Shown piece after piece: positions 10,334 through 19,715 of a DNA stretch of 64,000 bases. The notes under the pieces are model-generated. The model made no database searches. It was not told the origin of the DNA and worked only from the letters and a program-made list of their open reading frames with translations. The number at the start of each line of letters is the position of its first letter. Positions within the stretch are counted from its first letter, which is position 1. The stretch spans positions 62,001-126,000 of the forward strand of contig CANXME010002001.1 in assembly GCA_948144175.1 (NCBI GenBank), read 5' to 3'. This stretch comes from Closterium sp. NIES-65. Taxonomy: Eukaryota > Streptophyta > Zygnematophyceae > Desmidiales > Closteriaceae. A program made the position numbers and the translations under genes.

Positions 10334-11930
10334 CTACTTGTACTCATCCTCTAGCTCATCCTCCTCCCCCTCCTCCTCATCCTCCTCCAAAACCTCGTTG
10401 TACCCTTCCGGCAGGGAGGCCTCAGGGATGTTCCCCGGGAGAACCGTCACCCCCTCAGCCCCCTTGTGCCAGTTGCGCACAATGTTCCAATTGTGCGCAA
10501 CATACACGAGGTCCCGACACTTCTCGGACCCCAACCTGTTGCGCTTGGCAGTGTGGATCGATTCCCACACTGCCCAGTTCCTCTCACACGCCGATGCGGA
10601 CACTGGCTGAGAGAGAACGCGGCAAGCGAGCGTTGTTAGCTCGGGGTGCTCCGTCCCGTGCCACGTCCACCACTGGACGGGCGTCTTCTTACCGGCCTTC
10701 ACGAGCTCACGGTCAGAGATGGCGTCGGGTACGCCGAAGCTCCCCTGAAGGGTGTTGAATGCCGTCAGGCCGTCCTGGATGACGTGGGATGCGCGCAGCT
10801 CCTCGCCCTCCTTGCGCGTGACGGTCCGCCCTGCGTAGTGACGAGCGACAAACGCTTTGAAGACGCGAGTACACTCCAGGTCGGTGCGGAAGATGCCTTC
10901 CTCTTGGTTGACCGGGTTGAGGATCCGGCCAACCACGTGCATGGCACACGCCATGCTATGGTCCCAGCGCTTTTGGACGATGTTGGTCACCTCCGTGCGT
11001 TCGCTGCTGGACAGCACCAATCCCGCCTCCTCCTCCAGCTTCGCATTGATGTCTTCCGTGAGCTGCAGCATCAGATCGTACATCCTGCCCATCATGCCCT
11101 TGGCCGTCGAGTCAGTCTTTCGCATGACGGCAAAGGGGATCTTCAGGAGGGCGACGAAGAACTCCGCACCTTTCCACCACACGGCATCCATGATCATGGT
11201 TGCGAAGGGCTCGACCGGAGGCTTCCTCCCCTTCGCCCAAGCCTGCCACTCTGGGCTGAGCACCATCTGCGTCAATGCACTCCGCACCTCGCAAAGCCGC
11301 TGCACCGCGATGAATTGCGTGCCAAATCTGGTGCCCGCCGGCTTCAGCACCTGCTTCCCCTTCCCTCCCTTCACCTGCGGGCTTCGCATGTAACCTTTGG
11401 TGAAATGGTGGGCACGCACAAAGGTAATAATCATCCCCGCCTTAGCCACAATGTCCTTCGCCCAATCCATTTTCCCAATGTCCTCCATGAGCAGATCCAT
11501 GACGTGAGTAGCGCACGACACATGCTCAATGTGAGGATACTCAAGCATGAGTTCCCTACATGCAGCCGCATAATTGCTGCCCCCATCCATGCATAACGCA
11601 ACTATGTTGGCGGGCCCCACCTTCTCAATGATCGGGCGCAAAACGGATGCAATGTAACCTCCCGTCTTCATCTCCAACTTACAATCGATGCTTTCGGTGA
11701 ACACTGCACCGGAATCGTTGATGAGCAGGATGTTGGCTTGGGGATGGCCACTTTTGTCCGTCATCATGTCCGAGCCTATCGTCACGCCATCCCGCTTCCA
11801 GCTCGTAGTGATGGGAGCGAGCCCCCTCTCGATCTTTTCGCGGCAGCGCGCAAGGCCGGCGCCACCAACATACCGCCGCTTCGGGGGAACGTAGCCATGG
11901 CCCGCGTCCGTGATGCAGCGCACAGCGTTG
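10334..11930 (-). CDS. hAT element 2 transposase, C-terminal three quarters (interrupted gene)
   Basis: Read on the minus strand, this is DUF659 followed by the hAT dimerisation domain. Landmarks: AVRCITDAGHGYVPP, KRRYVGGAG, first catalytic Asp (VTIGSDMMTDKSG), ESIDCKLEMKTGGYIA, second catalytic Asp (IVALCMDGGSNYAAAC), HIEHVSCATHVMDLLMEDIG, KGYMRSPQVKGGKGK, RFGTQFIAVQRL, VQWWTWHGTEHPELTTLA, and the catalytic Glu in SASACERNWAVWESIHT followed by KRNRLGSEKCRDLVYVAHN. It ends in an acidic tail at a TAG (10334). The N-terminal part is at 19716-20242; a gypsy element separates them. Joining the parts with one copy of the 4-bp target duplication gives 2124 nt, exactly 708 codons, with no stop or frameshift. 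The gene was intact until the gypsy insertion. As it stands it is split and presumably inactive. Confidence 0.9.
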
Positions 11931-12489
11931 TGTCGCATGACTCTTGCGAATGAGTTCACAAAAGTTCATGAGACAGCTCCTAAGGTGAGTATGGTTGGGT
12001 AAATCGTAAGGGAAGTAGTATTGTTGTATTGTTGTTATAAATTGTACTGTAGAGTGTACGGGTAAGGGGGGGGTTTTGTGGTGATATCAGAATTGTGGCA
12101 GGGATAGAAGAATCGAGGCGGGGCCACTCGAAATGAGGACGGGACGACGGCTGACCTGGCAAGGGCCACCGGTGAAGCGGAAAGGGGACAGGGGTGACGA
12201 GGCTTGCCCGAGTCGCATGCATGGAAAGGAGCCCAAGGGTTGGGCGGTGCGAGAGGTAGTTGGCAGACCCCAAGGCACAGATCCACGAGGGGTGACAGGA
12301 AGCCAAAACTAGCACAGCAAGGACACCAATTCACTTTTGTTTGTCTTCTCGTAATTGTGGGAAAGCTTGTGATTCAGTTGTGATCTCCATCAAGCTGAGC
12401 AACTGCTAGATCCACGCTGGAGAAGCCAGACTACTGCGGCCATTTGTGCCTAGGGAAGGAATTAGCCACTCGCGTCGAGGGTTTCCTTA
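11931..12489 (+). repeat. Terminal repeat A, left copy (LTR-like, 559 bp)
   Basis: It starts TGTCGCATGACTC and ends GGGTTTCCTTA. The same 559 bases recur at 19005-19563. In the left copy the internal leader follows directly (CAAACAAAAGTC). In the right copy segment B2 follows instead. Confidence 0.9.
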
Positions 12490-12717
12490 CAAACAAAAGT
12501 CATGGCGGGCATGTCACTGCGTAGTGGCGCCAAGCTGTCCGGAATGGGAGAACCACCGGAGAAGGAAGGAGTTCCATCGGGGAACGAAGTGGACGAAAGC
12601 CCGGGGGAGAGATCCGATCCCGAGCGAGTAACTGCCCGGAATGACGCCGAGGACAAGGGCCGGCGGGAAGAATGACGCGGAGGCGGTACGACCCCCCGCG
12701 GATCGGGACGATTTGCG
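12490..12717 (+). other. Leader of the methyltransferase gypsy element
   Basis: About 230 bases lie between repeat A1 and the first Met of gag-pol. They contain short out-of-frame open frames, nothing recognised. A TGG-starting primer site 16 bases in (TGGCGGGCATG at about 12504) is possible but matches no tRNA end that I can name. Confidence 0.4.
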
Positions 12718-15700
12718 ATGCGCACTGAGAGAACTCAGGGAGAGCGGTCGCCGTCAGAAGAGCAGGCGACGGTGGCGGGAAGGGGCGGCGCCGCGCCAGT
12801 TGCCAGATCAGAAGGAGGAAGGGGAGGGCAGATGACGCCATCCGGAAGCGGGAATTCAAGACGCTCGCTGTGGGAGGAGGGGTCACGCTACCGATATACT
12901 AGCCTCCCTAAGGTGGAGGTTCCGAGCCGCTTTAGTGGGGATCAAGATTCGGGACCGAGAGTGAAGACCTACGCGATGCATGTGCGGAACGAGAAATACG
13001 GATGGGAGATGGACGGCCTGGATTTAAGGCACTTCTTCAGATCCTTGGGGAACACGCTGGCGGGGGAGGCGGAAGCGTTTTACCTGGAGATTAGGGATCC
13101 GCTGCTGCAGGAGGAAGAGCGGGACGAGGAGGGAAGATTGCTACGGGACGAAGAAGGGAAGCCCATCCGCTTACGGGACCCGACGGAGCGCTTCTTGCAA
13201 GAATTGGCGGCACACTTCCCCACGCAAACGCCGGCCAGGATGCGGGAGTTCGACCAGTTGAGACGAGGTTCACGAGAGTCTCTCCTGGGCTACTATCGCC
13301 GAGTGCATCAGTTGGCGGAGGACATTGGCTGCAGCGAACCACGTATTATAGTAGCCAAATTTTTGGACGGCTTGGCCGGAGAGCTAGCGCGGACCGTGAG
13401 GGATCGGACATACGACTTGGGTCCCAACGCCACGCTGCGACAAGCATATGAAATTGCATGGCGTCATGAGCAGTCCCTGAGCCTCTATGACCTGGGGAGG
13501 AAGACCGATAAGCCGCCCAGGGAGAGAGAGCGCAGGGGAGTCGGCTGGGGTGGGGCCCTACTGGCGGGGGAGGAGGCGGAAGAGGAAGACCAGGAAAGGG
13601 ATCGAGCCTCTAGGAGTCGGACTCGGAAGCCTCGCAGCGCGGCCCACTCTCCTGGAGAAGAGCCAGTCTGTTACAAGTGCCGGGAGCCGGGGCACTTCAA
13701 GAGGGACTGCCCCAAGCTGCAGACCTGTTCCTATTGCCAGAGAAAGGGGCATCAGGCCGATAATTGCTACACTAAGCAACGCGAGCAGAAGGGTCGAGGG
13801 GGAAGGAGAGGAAGGATCGAGGAGCTGGAAGAGGAGCTGAGAAGGCTTCGGGCAGAGGAAGAGGACACAGTGGCGGAAGAGGAAAAGCCAGTCCACGTCG
13901 CAAGGTACGCGGAAGACTCCGACGAAGAAGGACCGGAGCCCATCTTCATGGCGGCAAACCCGGGGAGGGAGAGGGAAGACTTGGGCCTGCGCAGTGGCGC
14001 TACAGACGGCCGAAGGGTCATGGCAACCGTAAGGAGGGGACCGCGAGCAACAGTAGGCGAGGCCGTAGAGGAAGCGGCAGGAGCAGCGGACGAAGCAGTG
14101 CAGCGGGCTGTGGCCCGAATGGGGCCCAGGAGGCACCCGTTTGAGAGGATGGCGGCTCGTCCGTGCGTGGTGGAAGCGCTGGAGGGGACGGTAGCAGTGG
14201 AAGGGAAGTACCCGGGCACAACAATTATCGATACTGGGGCGTCCCAAGTGCTGGTGGGTAGGCGACTAGCCGAAAGGCTGGGACTGCATCGGGCCGAGAA
14301 TGTGACGCCAGAAGGAGTAAGGATTCAAACGGCGGAAGGAGGGGATGGAACATGGCTACCAAGAACCATCCGTCCCCAAGAAGTGGTGTTGGCGCCAGGA
14401 AGGGCCGAAGAGACCAGAATCCGAGTACACTGTCTGGTATCCGACTCGGAAGACTATGACCTCCTGCTGGGTATGGAGCTGCTCTACAAGGTGGGGGCAG
14501 TGGTGGATACATGGGCGGAGAGGGTTACTTACCAGCCGTTGTATTGGGATTCAGAAGCGACCCGCGCCGGAGAAGAGGGAGCCGTCCTACCGGCGCGCTT
14601 TCTGCGAGGAAGGGTGGAGTACCGAGAGCCACATCACCAGCGGGTGCCTGAGCAGCGATGGGAGGATGCAGGAGTGTACCTGGAAAGGGCAGCCAGCCGA
14701 CGAAGAATGGAGGAAGCGGCTGGGGCGAGAGTGGAGGAACTAAGGGAGGCAAGAGGACTGGCCGAACCGGCCTATGACTTTGAAACATTCAATCGGCCGG
14801 TACGGCTGGTGGAATTGTTCGGGGGTATTGGCCCGGGGCTGGCCGCCTGTGTCCGTCTGGGCATGGTGGTGGAGAGGTGGACATACGTGGAGAAGAACCC
14901 AGAGGTCCGGAGGATGGCGATGCATCATGCGATGATGCTGCACGAGCGATTCCCAGACAAGCTATCCAGAGACGTAGTCGAGCAGGCCCGGTTGGAGGCG
15001 GAATGGATGAGTGATGTGACGGAGGTGACCGAGGAGGTAGTAGCAAGCTGGGGGCAAGTGGACCTCCTGGTGGCGGGATGGGAGTGTCAGGGCTTGTCCA
15101 GAGCAGGGAGAGGGAGAGGATTAGAAGACCCCAGAACGGCTCTATTCCAAGAATTAATTCGGGTGATGAAGCTGATAAAGCGAAGGCAAGGCCCGTTCTC
15201 TTACGTGGTGGAGAATCTTGACGTGGCAGACGATGAGAGGACCTTGGTGAAGGAGGCGCACCGGGCGGTCACGCGGGAGCTGGGCCATGGGGTGGCATGG
15301 GACGCAGCACAGATGGGTGCTCGGGCACATCGGATCCGGCGGTATTGGCAGAATATGGTGCCAGAACCAGTACTGAGAGACCAGCTGGGTCGGATGAGAC
15401 GGCCACTACCCCTGCTGGTGCAGGATATCCTGGAACCGGGGAGGAGAGTGGCCCCAGTGGTCAGCCCGGACACAAGGACGCAGTACCCGTGTAACGAGGT
15501 GGGGGCACCACGGCAGGCCTGGCCAACGCTGGTGTCGACCCCGGGGAGCTATGCCTTCACCATGAAGGGGGATGAACCGGGGCCGGGAATGGTGCAAGTG
15601 CTGGCGACGGGGGAGTGGGAGGAGCCTCTAGCAGTGGAACGCGAGAGAGCCATGGGATATCTGCGAAACGCGACGGCGGCGGAAGGGGTGTCAGAAGAAA

Positions 15701-18700
15701 TGAGGCAGCAGGCGCTGGGTGGAGCTATTGATCAACATGCCTTGGGATGGTTGTTGTATCGCGCTGAAAAGAGGCATGAAACGCTGAGAGCGCAGCTGCT
15801 CATGCTGCATAGGTACAGGGACTACATGGAGATGATGGACACGGAACCGGAAATGGCGATGGAGGTGGCGGCTCAGTGGAGGCAATCGGCAGTAGAACAG
15901 AGGGAGGAGAGAGCGCGAGAAGAGGACCAGTTCAACAGTCAAGGGATGGTATTGATGGCGAAGGGAGCAAGGGCGGAGAAGGAGAACAGGGAAGGAGAAG
16001 TAGAAGGAAGAGAGGAGGCACCGGTGGAGGGAGCACAGGACGGAGCCGGGGAGTGGAAAATGGGGGACGGTCTTAACGAGGGGCAGAAGGAGAAGATGAG
16101 GAGAGTGCTGGAGGCAGCCAGAGGGGCATTCGCATTTTCTGTGAAGGAGTTAGGCAAGTGTAACCGGGCAATGCTGGACATAGAGCTGCAGTGCCCAGAG
16201 CCAGTGTACCAGAGACGGAGACGGATGAGTCCTGGAGACCGAGACATCGCGGAGGAGAAGTGCAAAGAGCTGCTGGAGGCGGGGTTAATCAGGGAATCCA
16301 CCTCCGAGTATGCAGCAGCAACCGTGGTGGCAGCACGCAAAGACCTAACAGGAGAGACGATATCAAGGCGGATGTGCGGTGATTACAGGGGATTGAATAG
16401 GGTAACCAAGTGCGATCGCTATCCCATGCCGGTGGTTGAGGAGCTCTTTGACGAGTTGTCGAAGGGACGGGTATATACCACACTGGACCTCAGACAAGGC
16501 TTCAATCAAATACCCATCCGAGAAGCAGATAAGCATAAGACGGCCTTCCATGGTCCCGACAAATTGTACGAATGGAATTACATGCCATTCGGCTTGAAGA
16601 ATGCGTCAGCACGATTTCAGAGGGTCATGGACCAGGTGCTTCAGGACCTGCCGTGCGCCCTCTGCTACATAGATGATGTGATCATCTACAGCACTGATGG
16701 GGAGCAGCATGTGGAGGATGTGGCCAGAACACTGAAGGCCATAGAGGCGGCTGGGCTGACATGCCATCCCGGCAAGTGCACCTTTGGGGTACGGACGGTA
16801 GGGTATCTCGGGTTCCAAGTGGGAGAGGGCGGAATGACGGTACAGCAAGCCAAGGTGGAAGTAGTGGACCGCCTGCAGCAGCCGACCGACCGAAGCACCC
16901 TGAGAGCGCAGCTAGGCTTCCTAAATTACTACAGGAAGTTCATCCCGAACTTCAGCAGGACGGCGAAGCCACTGAATCTGCTGCTAAGGGAGGACGTAGC
17001 ATGGGAGTGGAAGGAGGAGCAAGATGCTGCCTGGAGGGTGCTGAAGGAGGCAGTGAAAACCGCCCCTGTACTGCGGCTGCCAAGACAGGATGAACCCTTC
17101 CTGCTATACACTGACTGGAGCAGCGGGGGGTTGGGAGCGGTGCTGTGCCAATTGGAAGAAGGCGTGGAGCGGGTGGTGGCGTACGCCAGTCGTTCCTGCA
17201 GCCCAGCAGAAAGTAACTACAGCTCTTACGAAGGAGAGGGGTTGGCAGCTGTGTGGGCAGTGGAGTTGTTTAGACCCTATCTCCAAGGGAGGAAGTTCAC
17301 CCTCATCACAGATCACCAGCCCCTCTTGTGGCTGATGACGAATCAGACGTTGAGGGGAAGGAATGCAAGATGGGCTATGAGGTTGCAAGAATTCGATTTC
17401 GAAGTCAGACACCGCCCAGGGAAAACGCTTCAGCATGTCGACGGCCTGTCGAGACAGGGGCCAGCGGTACCGAGTAAGGAAGGAGTGACCCCTGAGGCAG
17501 TACTGGTATACTCAGCAGTAGCCGCGGAGAAAGAGGGGTGGAGGAGGAGAAAGCATGCTGAGAAGGGCTGCGCAGAGATTTGGGAGGATAAACCAGTGCT
17601 AGACTGGGTGCAAGGAGTGGGAGCAGAGGGACTGGAAGTGCCAGAGAGGGTGAGAGCGAGGGGCGTGCACTACAGGTGGCAGGATGACCAGCTGCAGTTG
17701 GTAACAGAGGATGGATGGAGAGTCGTACCCAGACCTGGAGACAGGAGGGATTTGATACTGCAGATCCATACGAAGTTCGGGCACTACGCCGTGGAAAGGA
17801 CCACCCAGCTGCTGCAAACCATGTATTGGTGGCCAGGAATGAGAGGGCAGGTAAAAGGGGTGGTAGCAGAATGCGAGCCCTGCAGTAGGAATCGGGCGGT
17901 GCTGGAAAGGAGCAAGGCAGAACTGCAGTCCCTGCCTATTGGGGGCATCGGCTACCGATGGTCATTAGACTTGGCGGGGGAGCTACCTTTGTCCAGGAGA
18001 GGAAAGCAGTTCATCCTGGTGATGATAGAGCACACGAGCAAATGGATTGAAGTGGCGGCTCTGTCGCGTAAGACAGCCGCATCGGTGGCAGAGGCGTTCG
18101 TGCAGCAGGTGTTATGCAGGTTCGGGGCGTGCGGAGAAGTATTGACTGACCAAGGGACCGAGTTCGCGGGAGAGTTTGAGGCATTACTGAAAGAAGCGGG
18201 TATCGTGCACAGAAGGACCTCACGGTATCATCCACAAGCGGACGGGCTGACGGAAAGAATGATTCAGACGTTGAAGAAGGGCCTGAGGAAGTATTGTGAG
18301 GAAGAAGAGAGGCGGGATTGGGACGTGAAATTACCGTGGGTGGCAGCAGGGTACCGTTTCAGCAAACAGCAAGCGTTGAAAAGCTACTCTCCTTACCAGC
18401 TGCTGTTCGGAAAGGAGCCCCTGCTACCCGTGGGAGCTCCTAAGGTCTTAAGAGAGGCGGTAGGAGACGAAGACCCCAACACCTGGGCGGCTGTCGCAGC
18501 GGCCAGGGCGAAGTATCTCCGGTCGATCATGCCGGCTGCACTGGAGAACCTGGAGGTAGCACAGATGAGAGATGCTCGCCGGTACAGTCAGAGGAGACAA
18601 GGGGGGAAGGAAGTCGTGAGAAAGGACAGAGGGGTGCAAGTAGGGGATGAGGTGTACCTGAGAGAGCGGCGGAAGGACACACTGGAGTGCGGGCTGAGCA

Positions 18701-18939
18701 AAACGAAGTGGAAAGTGCGAGAGCTACGGGAATCAGGGGTGGTTCTTTTGGAGGACTCTCAGGGGAAGAGGGTGAAGGACCATATCTCCAATACTGCTAA
18801 GGCGACAGCATCACGACCTGTGGGCAGGGGCGCAGAGCAGGTCGTGAGGGGGCATGACAGGGGTCCAGAGAGTATCATTACCTATAAGAGACGAGGAGGA
18901 GGTGTGCACAAGGAAGCGGGGAAGCAGGGAGAGAAGTAA
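12718..18939 (+). CDS. Gag-protease-DNA methyltransferase-RT-RNase H-integrase polyprotein (2073 aa)
   Basis: Single uninterrupted ORF. Gag core about 55-260. Two CX2CX4HX4C zinc knuckles (C318-C331 and C337-C350). Aspartic protease IIDTGAS (D505). Residues about 694-1020 form a C5 cytosine methyltransferase: motif I LVELFGGIGPGLAA (701-710), acidic YVEKNPEV, motif IV VAGWECQGLSRAG with catalytic C790, motif VI VVENLDV (E832), motif VIII-like GARAHRIRRYW, motif IX-like RQAWPTLV, and ERERAMGYL...LGGAIDQHALGWLL near motif X. RT follows with LDLRQGFNQIPI, YMPFGLKNASARFQ and YIDD (1317-1320). RNase H has D1466, E1505, D1532 and D1575; integrase has an HHCC finger and D1751, D1811, E1846. No chromodomain was seen. 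The HRIRRYWQN block resembles DNMT3/DRM enzymes more than DNMT1. The start is the first in-frame Met; a second at residue 39 (12832) is also plausible. By domain order this is Ty3/gypsy. Methyltransferase function is inferred from motifs; similar fusions are known from charophytes and dinoflagellates. Confidence 0.93.
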   Translation: MRTERTQGERSPSEEQATVAGRGGAAPVARSEGGRGGQMTPSGSGNSRRSLWEEGSRYRYTSLPKVEVPSRFSGDQDSGPRVKTYAMHVRNEKYGWEMDGLDLRHFFRSLGNTLAGEAEAFYLEIRDPLLQEEERDEEGRLLRDEEGKPIRLRDPTERFLQELAAHFPTQTPARMREFDQLRRGSRESLLGYYRRVHQLAEDIGCSEPRIIVAKFLDGLAGELARTVRDRTYDLGPNATLRQAYEIAWRHEQSLSLYDLGRKTDKPPRERERRGVGWGGALLAGEEAEEEDQERDRASRSRTRKPRSAAHSPGEEPVCYKCREPGHFKRDCPKLQTCSYCQRKGHQADNCYTKQREQKGRGGRRGRIEELEEELRRLRAEEEDTVAEEEKPVHVARYAEDSDEEGPEPIFMAANPGREREDLGLRSGATDGRRVMATVRRGPRATVGEAVEEAAGAADEAVQRAVARMGPRRHPFERMAARPCVVEALEGTVAVEGKYPGTTIIDTGASQVLVGRRLAERLGLHRAENVTPEGVRIQTAEGGDGTWLPRTIRPQEVVLAPGRAEETRIRVHCLVSDSEDYDLLLGMELLYKVGAVVDTWAERVTYQPLYWDSEATRAGEEGAVLPARFLRGRVEYREPHHQRVPEQRWEDAGVYLERAASRRRMEEAAGARVEELREARGLAEPAYDFETFNRPVRLVELFGGIGPGLAACVRLGMVVERWTYVEKNPEVRRMAMHHAMMLHERFPDKLSRDVVEQARLEAEWMSDVTEVTEEVVASWGQVDLLVAGWECQGLSRAGRGRGLEDPRTALFQELIRVMKLIKRRQGPFSYVVENLDVADDERTLVKEAHRAVTRELGHGVAWDAAQMGARAHRIRRYWQNMVPEPVLRDQLGRMRRPLPLLVQDILEPGRRVAPVVSPDTRTQYPCNEVGAPRQAWPTLVSTPGSYAFTMKGDEPGPGMVQVLATGEWEEPLAVERERAMGYLRNATAAEGVSEEMRQQALGGAIDQHALGWLLYRAEKRHETLRAQLLMLHRYRDYMEMMDTEPEMAMEVAAQWRQSAVEQREERAREEDQFNSQGMVLMAKGARAEKENREGEVEGREEAPVEGAQDGAGEWKMGDGLNEGQKEKMRRVLEAARGAFAFSVKELGKCNRAMLDIELQCPEPVYQRRRRMSPGDRDIAEEKCKELLEAGLIRESTSEYAAATVVAARKDLTGETISRRMCGDYRGLNRVTKCDRYPMPVVEELFDELSKGRVYTTLDLRQGFNQIPIREADKHKTAFHGPDKLYEWNYMPFGLKNASARFQRVMDQVLQDLPCALCYIDDVIIYSTDGEQHVEDVARTLKAIEAAGLTCHPGKCTFGVRTVGYLGFQVGEGGMTVQQAKVEVVDRLQQPTDRSTLRAQLGFLNYYRKFIPNFSRTAKPLNLLLREDVAWEWKEEQDAAWRVLKEAVKTAPVLRLPRQDEPFLLYTDWSSGGLGAVLCQLEEGVERVVAYASRSCSPAESNYSSYEGEGLAAVWAVELFRPYLQGRKFTLITDHQPLLWLMTNQTLRGRNARWAMRLQEFDFEVRHRPGKTLQHVDGLSRQGPAVPSKEGVTPEAVLVYSAVAAEKEGWRRRKHAEKGCAEIWEDKPVLDWVQGVGAEGLEVPERVRARGVHYRWQDDQLQLVTEDGWRVVPRPGDRRDLILQIHTKFGHYAVERTTQLLQTMYWWPGMRGQVKGVVAECEPCSRNRAVLERSKAELQSLPIGGIGYRWSLDLAGELPLSRRGKQFILVMIEHTSKWIEVAALSRKTAASVAEAFVQQVLCRFGACGEVLTDQGTEFAGEFEALLKEAGIVHRRTSRYHPQADGLTERMIQTLKKGLRKYCEEEERRDWDVKLPWVAAGYRFSKQQALKSYSPYQLLFGKEPLLPVGAPKVLREAVGDEDPNTWAAVAAARAKYLRSIMPAALENLEVAQMRDARRYSQRRQGGKEVVRKDRGVQVGDEVYLRERRKDTLECGLSKTKWKVRELRESGVVLLEDSQGKRVKDHISNTAKATASRPVGRGAEQVVRGHDRGPESIITYKRRGGGVHKEAGKQGEK

Positions 18940-19002
18940 GGATTAGAGGGCACAGAGCAAGAGAAGGACGGGAGGGCGGATCCACTGGGAGAGGGTGCGA
19001 CA
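18855..19002 (+). repeat. Repeat B, first copy (148 bp, overlaps the end of gag-pol)
   Basis: It begins TGACAGGGGTCC inside the last 28 codons of gag-pol, includes the stop at 18939 and the short 3' untranslated part, and ends TGCGACA. The same 148 bases recur at 19564-19711 as the outer right end of the element. The junction to A2, TGCGACA-GC-TGTCGCA, is a 16-bp perfect palindrome. Confidence 0.9.
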
Positions 19003-19004
19003 GC

Positions 19005-19563
19005 TGTCGCATGACTCTTGCGAATGAGTTCACAAAAGTTCATGAGACAGCTCCTAAGGTGAGTATGGTTGGGTAAATCGTAAGGGAAGTAGTATTGTTG
19101 TATTGTTGTTATAAATTGTACTGTAGAGTGTACGGGTAAGGGGGGGGTTTTGTGGTGATATCAGAATTGTGGCAGGGATAGAAGAATCGAGGCGGGGCCA
19201 CTCGAAATGAGGACGGGACGACGGCTGACCTGGCAAGGGCCACCGGTGAAGCGGAAAGGGGACAGGGGTGACGAGGCTTGCCCGAGTCGCATGCATGGAA
19301 AGGAGCCCAAGGGTTGGGCGGTGCGAGAGGTAGTTGGCAGACCCCAAGGCACAGATCCACGAGGGGTGACAGGAAGCCAAAACTAGCACAGCAAGGACAC
19401 CAATTCACTTTTGTTTGTCTTCTCGTAATTGTGGGAAAGCTTGTGATTCAGTTGTGATCTCCATCAAGCTGAGCAACTGCTAGATCCACGCTGGAGAAGC
19501 CAGACTACTGCGGCCATTTGTGCCTAGGGAAGGAATTAGCCACTCGCGTCGAGGGTTTCCTTA
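19005..19563 (+). repeat. Terminal repeat A, right copy
   Basis: Same length as, and apparently identical to, 11931-12489. It is followed without a gap by the second B repeat. Identity of the two A copies points to a recent insertion or recent duplication. Confidence 0.9.
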
Positions 19564-19711
19564 TGACAGGGGTCCAGAGAGTATCATTACCTATAAGAGA
19601 CGAGGAGGAGGTGTGCACAAGGAAGCGGGGAAGCAGGGAGAGAAGTAAGGATTAGAGGGCACAGAGCAAGAGAAGGACGGGAGGGCGGATCCACTGGGAG
19701 AGGGTGCGACA
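19564..19711 (+). repeat. Repeat B, second copy
   Basis: Copy of 18855-19002, including a non-functional copy of the last gag-pol codons. Its last base is the outer end of the gypsy element, followed by target duplication GTTG at 19712-19715. Confidence 0.9.
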
Positions 19712-19715
19712 GTTG

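Larger units (their letters stand above)
11931..19711 (+). mobile_element. Ty3/gypsy retrotransposon with captured cytosine-5 DNA methyltransferase
   Basis: A 7781-bp insertion in the hAT element 2 transposase gene. Outer ends are TGTCGCA (11931) and TGCGACA (19711), mutually inverted, with a 4-bp target duplication GTTG (11927-11930 and 19712-19715). It has one intact gag-pol ORF. The repeat layout is unusual: A1 (11931-12489), internal region, B1 (18855-19002), 2 bases GC, A2 (19005-19563), B2 (19564-19711), instead of two plain LTRs. A1/A2 (559 bp) and B1/B2 (148 bp) have equal lengths and no difference that I could see. The A copies carry a TATA-like TATAAAT (12036-12042 and 19110-19116). 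No convincing tRNA primer site was found after A1. Confidence 0.9.

Noticed and set aside
11969..12491. LTR starting at TGAGACAGCTCC instead of TGTCGCA
   Set aside because: The duplicated block begins 38 bases earlier, and only the TGTCGCA/TGCGACA ends leave a target duplication and restore the transposase frame.
14797..15777. Methyltransferase as a separate host gene or contaminant beside the element
   Set aside because: It lies in the same continuous frame as protease before it and RT after it, with no stops, introns or target duplications around it.
19054..19408. Minus-strand ORFs duplicated in both terminal repeats (11980-12334 and 19054-19408)
   Set aside because: They lie wholly inside repeat A, antisense to the element, with no recognisable domain.
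11931..19711. Canonical two-LTR interpretation of the gypsy element
   Set aside because: The left repeat lacks the last 148 bp present on the right, and that 148-bp segment also precedes the right repeat. Plain LTRs do not fit, so the A-B layout is reported instead.
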